The position numbers were made by a program, and so were the translations under genes. Shown one piece after another: positions 38,064-48,760 of a stretch of 61,481 bases of DNA. The stretch comes from Trichinella spiralis. Its lineage: Eukaryota; Nematoda; Enoplea; Trichinellida; Trichinellidae. The stretch is from NCBI GenBank assembly GCA_000181795.3, contig CM012954.1, positions 2,827,077 to 2,888,557 of the forward strand. The letters run 5' to 3'. Below the pieces are notes generated by a model, which was not told the DNA's origin, made no database searches, and saw only the letters and a list, made by a program, of their open reading frames with translations. Position 1 is the first letter of the stretch. Each line of letters starts with the position of its first letter.

Positions 38064-41000
38064 TTACGGAATATGAGACTGGTGGTCGTTCGACTGACGC
38101 GCTGTGCTGAGCAGTGCGGTCCGGCTAAGCAGCAGTTCGACTTTATCTCCGCAAGCGGCCAACAACGGCGCCACGAGCAAACAGTCCACATCTTGAACAC
38201 TGATATCATTTACCTGAAAATAAAGAAAAAAGATAATGAATGGAGGATGATTTGAATTTCGTTTCGAAAAATTTGTACTTTGAGAATCCGGTCGTAAGGG
38301 AAAATGTTGCGCGATTTATCCGCCGGTCCGTTTGGTCGGATGTCCCGAACGAAGATGCCCCTTTCTTCCACACCGTCGGATATAGAAAAACCGAAATCGT
38401 TGTGCACTTGATCCTTGCGCAGAACCAGTCGATGCAACCGAACGGCCGTGGGCGTGGCACTGTCGTCAGTCGTGCTGCCACTACCGGCGTTGGTGCTCAA
38501 TTTCTCCGCCTGCGGTACGTGGACTGTCAAGACAGTGTTGACGGCAGTCGTCGTATTTCGCTGCTGCGAACTTGCGTCGCTTTCGTCGACGAATGGTATC
38601 TGCTCGTAGACAGTAGCAGCAGCAGCAGCAGCAGCAGCGTTCAAGTCGGTACATTTTGGAGATGCGGTTCTGCTGACCGGCGTAGAACCAGGCACGTAGT
38701 TCACTCGAAGCAGACCATCCGGATGACGGCTTGGATTTCCACTTTGCAAGGCGATTTTCGACGGACTGCAAGTCTGCGGTCGTCTGAGGATCGTCTTTTG
38801 ACAATTCGTTGTGGGCGGTGAGGATACTTTCGGCATGGGCGGTGGCACCAGCTGCGGTACACAGTTGCTCACGCACGGTACGGCACCGGCTAGGATTGTC
38901 TCTTCCAATTTCACCAGCGTTTCTGGCTCACCGATGGATTCCAAAGCTTCGAGCACTTTGCACCATTCAATCGTCAATTCGTCAATATTGTTGTTGTTCA
39001 ACTGTGCACATTCTTTCAGTTTCATCGAATCGCGTAAACCGTCAACTGAAGACAATCAATTGCTTATTTATTACAAAATTAAAACTTCGTCTGTTACCGT
39101 CGTGCGAATTTTCCGCCCCGGCAATTGACAGACTGGATGATTTTGACCGTTTCGTTGCGGTCAAATGTGGAAGGCTTTCGACAATGGGACAATCTTCGAG
39201 TGATTCCACCGCACTGTCTACACTTTGAACCGGCGTGCAGAGCTTTTTGTTTGGCATCTGTTTGCAAACAAAAAAAATATTTAAATTTTGAATTTCTACT
39301 CAAAATCCAAAAAACAAGCACAGTGTTTTTATTACTTGCTGATAAATGCAATCTCTGAGATTGCGGTCCAGTTGCTGCTGATAAGCGTTCGACTGATTCA
39401 GACGAGCACGATCTTGAGGAGATCGACCAATTTTCAAAGTCAACAGTTCCGGCGCTTCTTGAAGCAGACGGGCAACTTCTTGTATTGGAAGTCGATCCAG
39501 AGGCCGACCGTTGATTGCTAACAAACGATCGCCCACATGTATGGCACCGGTTCTGCAAGATCAGGCCAATGAGACAAAATGAAGACATGCAAACAAACAG
39601 CCAAGCTGACAAGTGAAATTATCCCAACGACAACAAGCTTTTTTCTGCGCTGACTTACTTTTCAGCAAGACCTCCGGCTACTAGCTGGGTGATTAGTACA
39701 TGATTCAAGTGTTCATCACCGGCGGACACGGCAATTCCCAGTGGACATCCTCGACGGTTGATTTCGATCGAATACACAATCATGTGCGCACCTCCACAAT
39801 CCACTCGTTCACAAGAACAGCAGTATTTTTTTATGCGCAATTTTACAACATCCGATGAACGATCAAGCAGGCGATTCGCCTCTTCAACTGTGCACGAATC
39901 GAGTGGAATGTTGTCAATGGCCAGAATTTGATCGCCCGGTTGAATTGTACCACATCTGTACAATAATTGCCACTGTTAATTAACACTTGCATGCACGTTT
40001 TAACGGCATTTATTTGAATATGATAATTTTTTATTTACCTGTAGGCGACGCTGCCGATTTCCACTTCAGCCACGATCACTGGTTCACCTTTTTCGTTGCC
40101 GCATGCCGGTCGAATGAGCAGACCGAGATTTTGAGTCCGTCTCGCCAACTTTACAGTGAATATACCACAATTTTGCAAAACGGATTCTATGACGTCAAAT
40201 TCGACAGTTAGCGTCAGTGGACTGGTCATGTGTTTGACAAATTGGTTCGCCTGTTCGGCGCTTCCCAATTCTGTGCACCAGTCGTTCAAAGCGAGCACTC
40301 GATCACCGATTTGCAACACGCCACATCTGAACAAAGAAGTAAATTTTATATAATTCATTCATACCCTGGCTGTTAGTAGTAGTAGTAGTAGTTAATTATT
40401 TTAGCGGTTCTCTTTTCATTTCTCATTGCAATTCATTTTATTACTTTTCCGCAGGACTGCCTTTTTCAATGTAAGAAATGATCAAAGGCGGGTTTTCACA
40501 TTCGGACATCACATGACAGCGGTGGAAGATGAGACCATAGCCTCCACGGTAGCTGCAGTTCAGCACAACTTCCATCACTTCACTTCGGCATATTTGCCCG
40601 TGAGGTAAGCCACTGATTGATGTCGCTAGCGAGCCTAAACAAAACAACACATACGCGATTATCCTTTCGTATTCTTCTTCAACAACACATGCTTTATATA
40701 TTAGAGGATGCTTTCGTCTTTTACTTTTATTTATTCACATAATATACTCTGATTTGTGCCGCAAAAAGTAGGAATTTGAATAAGTGCTTAAACTTACTAA
40801 CAGAAGCGACGCCAGCGACAGCAGTCAATTGAAAGCATACTTTAAGCATTGATAAGAAAAGTAGGATATGTTGTCATTTTTTAATTTCTTCCTTTCTTCT
40901 CTCTCTCCCTTTCTCGTCTTATCTATTTATGTACATATTTATCTTCGGATATGTTTTTAATTTTCTTTCCTCATATACTGAAAATAGAGAAGGGTGCAAT

Positions 41001-43711
41001 ATCAACGCAAAAGAGACACAGAACCGAACACTTTCTAGTGGGGTAGGAGGGGGAATGGGGACGGTGGTGGTGGTGGTGGAGGAGTAGGAGGAGGAGGAGG
41101 AGGAGGAGGAGGTGTAGGAGGAAGGAAAGAGAAGAAGAAGAAGAAGAAGACGAAGAAGAAGAAAAATAAGAAAGAGAGAGAGAGTGTGAGCAAGTGCTTT
41201 TTCGCTTAAGCGCGGCGTGTATGGGCTACCTTTTCTTAGCGCAGCTTCCTGAGCTGTTTCATTGATGGCGGCGGCGCGTGAACGTGAAATGTAATCTGTG
41301 TAAAGTGAAAATGAACAACGCACATCGTGCAACTTCATGTGCAGCAACATTTCATCGCCTGCCAGGCGAAATTTCGAGCGTTTTGTCATCGCAGATCACC
41401 TGCAGCTTGCATTTCTAGCTTGCCAATTTAGCATTAATAACTTGTCTGCCGCCAAGTTCAACGTCGACCGACAATGCGATCAAATGATTATCATAAACAA
41501 AATGCGTGTCTTTACCTGGTGATGCTGAGCAGGAACCGATTCCAGAGTCGGGTGCAGTTTTTGGTGTTTGCTTTTCTTTCACAATTTCCGTGTATCCGTT
41601 CGAAGTGCGCGGTAAAGTGGAAGAATTGATGATGGTCGTTGTCTGTCGAGAGCTGAATTTCGACGATGCTAAAAATTTAACATTCACTTCATTTCATTTA
41701 TTAATAATTTGGTGAAATAATAATAACAGGCGAATGCTCGTTGAAAACTTGTCCCCCTTACACGCAATATTAGCACTACTACTAGTAGCAGTAGCAGTAG
41801 TAGTAGTGGTAGTAGTAGTAGTAGTAGTAGCAGTAGTAGAAGCAGGCTTGACCAAGTCGGCACTTAACGTTTTGCGATTGCTTAGTTTCGCTTCTGTGGC
41901 AGCGTCGGTTGGCCAACATGGTTGAATTTCAACTGTCACCTTGGATCTAATGGAACCTTTCAATAGTTGCTTCACCTCAGCCGGTGTGGACAATTGCAAC
42001 GACACGCCATCAACGGATAACAGTTCATCACCGATAGAAAATGCGCCACATCTTCAACAACAACAACAACAACAATAATAATAATAATAGAAATAATTGA
42101 TTAATTTCAATATCAACCCTGATAATATGGAAAATGAATATGCGTGTCCGCATTACCTGTCCGCAATGCTAGCCGGAACAATACCAACGATTCGGAATAT
42201 TCTTTTAGAAACATAGCCAGTATCGCCGATCAATTGCAAGCGGACTCCTAAATCGCATCCAGGTGGTTTGTCGATTTCTAATAGAATCGGGCGAGCAGTA
42301 TTTTTTATTGAATCTGCAAATCAACAATAATAATCTTCACATTCAGTGGTGTTCATCAAAGTTTACCGATTATCAGAACATCATATTCAACAGACAAGCG
42401 TACAGTACCAGTACTTTTGCTCAGCAGGTCTGTTATTCGTGCAAGGCTTTGCTGTCTAAGATCAATACCATTGATGGCTAATATTCTGTCACCGATTCTT
42501 AATCGTCCTTCTCTGAATTAAAAAACAAACAAACAAACAACAAAATTCTACAAATTTCAGTTTTATATCATTGATGTTCAAAATTTTTTACCTATTCACT
42601 GGACCACCTGAACGTATGTGAACGACAGTTACAGGATGAGCAATTCCGTCAGTGCGACCGCCGCGTACAACAAAGCCAATGCTGCGTTCCTCTTTCTCCA
42701 ATTTCAGCTCAAACGTTTTAGCAATGCAAGTTCGAGACGGTATGAATGCTAAACACGCAAATGATATATACTAACAGTACAAGTGCAGTAATAATACAAG
42801 ATAAACAGATGAATGAAAAATCTCAACCTACACAAATCGTTTAAATTATATGCTGTCAGCAACGATATATGCTGGCCAGCATTTTTCAGCAAGTTCAATA
42901 TTTCATTGTACGTCAGTGTTTCCACTCGAATACCATTCACTTCGAGTAGATGATCACCAACCAGGATACTGTCACTTCTGAAAATTTCCAGCTGTATTAT
43001 AGCTGAACATGTATGCATAACAAAACGACATCGAATATGTTTTTTTTTTAATTTTTCGACTAACAGAATTGGAAATGTGCCAAATACATGAAGAGCAAAG
43101 CAATACATTGCTACATAACTTTTATGGAAATGAAATGCATAGTTTTTACCTGTCAGCGATGCTTCCAGCTCGAACACAAGAAATAAACGGCTTGTATCCT
43201 TTGTCAGCACCACCAGATATACCAATGCCCCAACTACTGTCACTTTCGCGATACAATTCCACCGAAACGGTCGCTTTGCTTTCTTCTGAAAACATGTTTA
43301 TCTTCATCGCTGTTGGCAACAACTATCTTTATTGTCGAATTTTCAGTGTTTTAAAATTAAGTCTGTCAGAAAGCCGATGGCAAGGACAATTGGCAACAGA
43401 CGGCCTTTATTAGCCGCCAAGTTGGCGGAACAATGGAACAGCCTGAGGCTGGGCCAAGCGAGCCGACCAATTATGGCACCATTTACTACCCCTTGCTTGA
43501 ATGAATAATCGAATTACGCATGCATATTGTATACGTTTCGAGGCCCGAGTACTGACGGGCTTTGACGCTTCCCTTGATTACTTTCATTTTTGTTTTCTAT
43601 AGTGTTTAAAAATTGATTTTTGTTAAACTTTCAAGCTAGCTTTTTCAAGCTGCGCACTGACTGTGACTGAGAAGTGGGAACACGGAAGGACGAGCAAAGG
43701 GTTTTCGTATA

Positions 43712-43750
<39 letters not shown>

Positions 43751-46700
43751 GTGCTTACCTGGAATGTCTTTTTGATAAAAGCGATTCGTGCTCACTCGAT
43801 AAACGGTGTCTGAAATAAACGATTTTTAATATAAATACAACAACAACAACTACTACTACTACTACTACAACCACTACTACTACTACTGCTACTACTACTA
43901 CTGTTAGTACAAAATCAGTGCTTTCTTTACTTGGTCTAGTGGCCATTTAGCTGGTTAACAAGTTATGTTTGTCATCAAAACCAAACTTCTTGCTCTTTAG
44001 CAAACTTTGAAAGAGATATCTACCTCCAGTGAATGTATATCGATAAATAATGTAGTTACGGTTTCAATTCAAACTCTGAAATGCTCAGCACGATCATTAT
44101 TTACTTCTATTTGGTTTTGATGAAAGAATTCTTTTCTTTTCATTTTTTATTCAATGTAGTAGTGGTCCCCTGTCCATATTATTTACCAACTGAAGTACTA
44201 ACAAAAGGTAACGGAATGATCATGAACATTTATGTTGGCTAAAGCTTAAATTTCTCTCAACAAGTTAATTGTTTTTAAACAGTGGAAATTAATTCGTTTT
44301 CACTAATTCGAGCACGGCAGTGGGGAAGAATAAATAATGTTCTGTAATTTGTGAACAGTTGCTCTGAAACGTGAAAATTTTTCAAATAACGCAACAGCCG
44401 AGCAATAATAGACAAAATATGCAAAGTAGAAAACAACGAACGATGCTTGGAATCAATAATGAGAAAATGATTGGATAGATGCTAGCTAGCGAATTTGTCA
44501 GCCAGGGAACACAAGCAACATGGTAGGTAAAAAGATAAAAGCAAAATAAAAGAAAAGAGGCGACACATGCATGATTTGAAAAATGCAATGATGCAGGACG
44601 AATTGTGAAAGGGTTGTCATGACTGGAAAAGTTTAAACATAAAATAATATATATTGTGTGTGCGTGTGTGTGTGTGTGTCAACACACGCGGTATGTAATT
44701 CTGGGCAGTGGCGTCCGGCCTTGTGACCTCAGCGGTCAAGAAAAGAACGTTGTATTGTTCATTTTTGCATTGTGTTGACGAACGGCGTCGTTTCGCTTGT
44801 CAGTTGGTGTCCTTCGACCGGTTGTAGTTGAACAGTCCACATGAACAGTAAGCGAAAAGCATGTGCGATGTGCACAAGTTGGACACTTTCCAGCTAAAGA
44901 GCCGACATCACACATCTGCTGATTTTTCTTCATTGGATGCGGACTTTTATTTATTTTTCTTTGTTTTATTCATCATCTTTTTCACATTTGGTTGCTTACA
45001 GCTAACCACCATTGGCAATGGCAGCAGAGCTGATTTTTCAAGCTCGACCGGAAGAAAAAGTATTTTTTGAGTGGGTGACACGTGTCGCTCGCCAGTGGAC
45101 ACAATTATCTCGGTCGGTCGGTGGGACAAGTGGTCACCGTGTTTGCTGTAGACCGTCGATGGCAACCGGAAAAGCTGTTCAACGCTGCCGCTATCAACGG
45201 AGGAGGGGAAGGCAGAGGGTTTTGCCGGATACGACAACAGTGCAGATATTTTATTGCATACCCAAGCGATCACTTTACTGAGGAAATTGGCATCGTAAAT
45301 TTGAACATTAACCTGCACGTTGTTAGCACGGCTATCGAAAGAGAAAATTACACCCCTAACACAGAAAGAGAGAATAAATGAAATATGCGAACACGAACAG
45401 AGAAAGGAGAGGTGAAAAAATCCAAAAAGCAAGGAGAAATGAAAATGAGAAAAAAAATTTTTTTTCTCCCTCCCCCCCCCCTTCACTCACTTCGTTGTCC
45501 AAGTGGATGAGTGAGGATGTCAGCTTTTAAACATGTAATACAGACGTTGCTTTTAAGATGCTAGAAATGAAATTTGAAAACAAATCCCAACTCTTTCAAC
45601 TGTAAACATCGAATTCAGTATCAGAAAACAGATTAATGATGTGTGCATGTGTGGCAAAAACTTAAATTTGCAAACGATATTTTTCACCGCCAAATGGGTT
45701 GTTTAATTTGTGTTTAAACAAAGCGAGCAAAGCAGCTGATGGTGAGATTTGTATCAACAGGCTTATCTGACAGCTAAATCTTTTATAAGTGTTATTTTTC
45801 GAGATGACTTTATTTTGATCAGGAAAAATAAACCATAAAGATAAATTAAATGGCAGCTTATAACGAAAACTAGCGACCAGTTGCTGAATAAACAGGATAA
45901 CACAGCATTGGTGTTATTTTACGTTCAGCGATTAATCGCAAAGTTGCTTGTTGTTCATCTTGAAAATGTATCTATTCTGTCTGTGTGTTGGAAGTTAAAG
46001 GCAACAAATGAGAAAATTAAGAAAGAAAAACAACCCTTTTCTTGAAATTAGCTCAAATGAATTTTGCTCATTTAGTATAATTTATCATTCGGTAGGTAAA
46101 TAATAGTTTTTGAAATTGCTGCGCACTTGATGCGTTGGCAATTTGTCGGAAACGTTGAGTAAAGCTGCTTGCTCGGCAGAAGGTTTGCAGATGTATTTGA
46201 ATAAACACAAACTGGTAGAATGAAAAATGAACATTGAAAGTTGTGTGCTTTTTTGTTTTATTGATTTTCTTCCGATTGCAAGCCATGTTTTTAAAAATCC
46301 ATCATTACCTTAGGTTAGCTTTTCGTTTCTGTTCAACTTCTTTTGCAAGAATGAATGTTTGTCTGTTTCTCTGCTAATTGACAATTAGCAATTGGTCTCG
46401 ATATATCGGTGAAACTTAAGACGTCATTTCCTCAGAGTTTGGTGTGAACCTCTGAGGACTTCAGGACGAATGAAACATCTCTGAACGAATCTTGGAACAA
46501 AAATCTTTCTAGTTATTTTCTCTTTTTTTACTGTCGAATGAGCAACAGCAGTAGCTGATCCGTGAACACTGCGTGAACGCTAGGCTGAAATCTGACTAGA
46601 CCCATAGTGGACGTCGTCTCCATCAGCGGGCGGCTATTGAAAATATACTCCACAGTTTTACAGATACAGAAACGGTACAGATCTTGACAGTCGTGTTGTC

Positions 46701-48310
46701 CACTTCATCGTAGAAAAGACAGTTCTTCCCCTTTGAACATTATATGTCGAATATGACAGTAGATTTGGTGAAAGCCAAATGGCATTCGGCGGGGGCTTTC
46801 TGCATTTTGTTTTTGAGGGAAATTCAAAAATATGATATGCAGCTGCCATCTCCCGCGTTCTGCTTTTCCGAAGCGTTTGCCGAGCAATTGTCACCTACTG
46901 TAGCAAGCTTTGTGGCTGACACAAGCGCGGCAAGCGGTCGATGGCGTTGACCACCTGCGCTTGGCTTGTCATCTGCGACGCCTGTTAAAGCTCAAGCTGG
47001 AGACATTGGATAAAGCAAAGCATTGGTGATGTTAGAAAAAATGGAAAAAGCAAAAAAAACCATAAGGCGCCTGTCGACCTTAACTGAATTTGAAGCTGCG
47101 GTCAGTAGTTTCGGCAAAAGCTTTTTTTTTCTTCTGAATTGGAAAGAGAACGGAAAAATGAGAATAAGAAGAAGAAGAAGTATCACTGCCTCATTTATAA
47201 GTAACACTTCTGAATTGACTCTGCTTAAGAGTTGAGATGTTCAACGTTTGTCATACTTTTACAGAAAATGAGAATTTTTTCAGCGTCGGTTTATCAAGTC
47301 TATCAAGTCAAATATATATACAAATATAAGTGGACAAACAGAGCGCCTAATGCAGACTGTCTACAAGCATTTCGGCGCTTTTTCTAATCGGGTTGACCCT
47401 GACTGCAATAGCGGTCAGGTTTTTTTGCAAAGTTTGCTAATATAAAACACAAACAAACAGTTCAAGCATTCTAAATGAGAAGAGCATGGAATGCGAACTT
47501 TTTTAAATATACCTTCGGTTAGAGAGTAACGACTTGAGATTGGCGGTAATGCACGTATGTGAAGTGGGCTTGGCCGGGTACATGTCGAAGTGAAAACTGC
47601 TGGCCTATAGCGCAGCTCATCCAAAGAAAGCCACTTAGCCAGGTTGTCTCGGTGTTTTGTAAACGTGTGAACACTGACTACTTGCACTGGAACATTCAGA
47701 TGTGTTTGTTATTTGTATCTATTGCACCACTTATCTGTCCGTGTATCTATCCATCTATCTCTCGCTCTTTCATTCTTTCACTCTTGGAAACATTCATTCA
47801 CTATATGCTTTTTGGCAGGAGAGGGGGGAGAGAGAGAAAGAAAGAAAGAAAGAAAACATCCCTCCTCGTCGACTGACGATAATGATTAATTAACCGTCAA
47901 AGTGAAAATGTTTGTGGTCGGATGGATTGGCACAAGTAGAGCTCATGGCTAGGAAAAATTGTTTTCTCACGCAATACGTCACGCTCGCTGTTCAGCGTTT
48001 TGCAATAGCAATCGGTTGGTAAATTTTTATATGTTGCGCGCGTATTGAAATGAGCTTTGGAAAAATCTATCCGGTAAAATTTTCCACCATATTTTTCCGA
48101 AATACAGAACAAGAAATACAAATTTACAAAATCAGAGGCTAAAAAATGAGAAAGAAACCGTCTCCTCAGAAATGTCATATGACGTCACATATGTCAACTG
48201 ATTCAATGTTGAATGTTAAATGAAAAACAGTCAAAATTGTAGATGTATAGCTTACCGGATTTGGTCAACGATTTGGATGATTTCTTCTTCCGCTTCGCTG
48301 CGCAGAACAT
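38064..48310 (-). CDS. GRIP: GRIP: seven-PDZ glutamate-receptor-interacting scaffold
   Basis: 16 exons, 1119 aa (human GRIP1 1128): 48256-48310, 43759-43809, 43150-43285, 42832-42977, 42592-42748, 42367-42512, 42157-42313, 41762-42051, 41516-41668, 40445-40634, 40039-40326, 39659-39955, 39336-39552, 39098-39257, 38279-39045, 38064-38213. GRIPs are cytosolic scaffolds that anchor AMPA receptors, ephrins and matrix receptors in neurons and muscle. PDZ loops seen: WGIGISGG (PDZ1, ~38-125), IGFVVRGG (2), LGVRLQL (3), YGLIFHRC (4), LGLLIRPA (5), LGIAVSAG (6), FGFSISDG (7, ~975-1105). The linker helix [22 protein letters not shown] and the ending [19 protein letters not shown] match the GRIP C-terminus specifically, not other multi-PDZ proteins. 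Intron 1 is 4.4 kb and holds further candidate exons. A Thr run (from ACT repeats) follows PDZ3 and an Ala run precedes PDZ7. 5' UTR acceptor at about 48408. Confidence 0.95.
41041..41190. repeat. Purine-rich (GGA/GAA/GA)n tract
   Basis: 150 bp of near-pure purine on the plus strand: G-rich at the left (ggtggtggtggtggaggag), then (gga)n, (aag)n and (ga)n. It lies in the GRIP intron between the PDZ3 linker and PDZ4, so the pre-mRNA carries the pyrimidine copy. A long open frame across it on the minus strand is only the repeat. Confidence 0.9.
41230..41295 (-). CDS. Candidate 66-nt GRIP cassette exon
   Basis: Acceptor ttcactttacacag and donor AGAAAAG/gtagcc flank a 66-nt block. It enters and leaves in phase 1, the phase of the intron it lies in. 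It adds 22 residues ([22 protein letters not shown]) between the linker ending in SASP and the segment starting GSLATSIS. The block is richer in G+C than the flanking intron. It could be a regular exon or an optional one. Confidence 0.5.
41774..41848. repeat. Coding (ACT)n triplet repeat in GRIP
   Basis: On the gene strand the repeats ACT/GCT encode about 20 residues that are nearly all Thr, with some Ala. They sit in the linker after PDZ3. Confidence 0.9.
43717..43747. repeat. (TA)n microsatellite, GRIP intron 2
   Basis: About 14 ta repeats a few bases downstream of the exon 2 donor. Confidence 0.9.
43845..43902. repeat. (CAA)n/(TAC)n microsatellite, GRIP intron 1
   Basis: Triplet run caacaacaac then tactactac with interruptions, just upstream (gene sense) of the exon 2 acceptor. 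Confidence 0.9.
44654..44680. repeat. (TG)n microsatellite
   Basis: Run of gtgtgtgcgtgtgtgtgtgt in GRIP intron 1. Confidence 0.9.
45000..45355 (-). CDS. Candidate alternative GRIP exon (356 nt, 118 open codons)
   Basis: In the 4.4-kb first GRIP intron a strong acceptor (tctctctttctgtgttag) and donor (GTTAGCT/gtaagc) bound a GC-richer block. One frame is open throughout: [16 protein letters not shown]..., [32 protein letters not shown], ending PLPMVVS. It exits in phase 1, as GRIP exon 2 requires, giving [12 protein letters not shown]. It enters in phase 2, so it cannot follow exon 1 (phase 1) directly and needs another upstream exon. An opposite-strand frame with its own acceptor-like site covers the same block, so the strand is likely but not proven. 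No known domain. Confidence 0.4.
47513..47686 (-). CDS. Candidate 174-nt phase-1 exon in GRIP intron 1
   Basis: Acceptor cacatctgaatgttccag and donor ACCGAAG/gtatat enclose 58 stop-free codons when entered in phase 1 from GRIP exon 1 ([20 protein letters not shown], then [20 protein letters not shown]). It also leaves in phase 1, so it could be inserted between exons 1 and 2 without breaking frame. No domain is recognised. This could be a chance open block. Confidence 0.3.
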
Positions 48311-48419
48311 TTTGGCAAACAGATCCAATGGGTCAGGTTATTATTACTGTTGGATAAAGTAGATGGAGGCAGGGTTGAACAGTTGGATTCGCACAGTAAG
48401 CGTACCTGAAATTCTGTCC

Positions 48420-48760
48420 GCTTACAAAAAATAGCAATGTTTTACACGCACATGGGCGCCGCAGTGTAGAGCAAATAAGCGACTGACTGCAGTGACGTTT
48501 GCGCAACGCGATTCTCGCGACCTGAGGGTCGAATTTTGGGACCGACCAATGACCACTGCCGGCTAGAGGTCGATCGGCTACTGGTCAACTGGCGCTGGAA
48601 GAGAAAAGTGAACTCGAACAAGGCTAGCGCGCTAGGAAAAAGTCGGCCGGCCCACCGACCGGCCGGACGCTGCTTGACTGACCAATGACCGGAAAAGGTT
48701 GGCGTGAAGAAGCGCGAAAAATTCAAAAAAGTTGCTCACTCTGGCCAGCTGGACACACGC
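48420..48760 (-). promoter_or_regulatory. GC-rich candidate promoter/leader of GRIP
   Basis: A block far richer in G+C than its surroundings (for example ggccggcccaccgaccggcc at 48640-48660) lies directly upstream of the GRIP 5' UTR acceptor at about 48408. Open frames here follow the base composition and have no coding character. Promoter function is inferred from position and composition only. Confidence 0.35.

Noticed and set aside
40919-41389. 156-codon frame across the GRIP intron
   Set aside because: Most of it is the translated polypyrimidine repeat (Leu/Ser/Thr runs); only the 66-nt block inside has splice support.
44736-44933. Cys-rich minus-strand frame ([10 protein letters not shown]) in GRIP intron 1
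   Set aside because: No convincing acceptor or donor at its ends and no match to a known Cys motif family.
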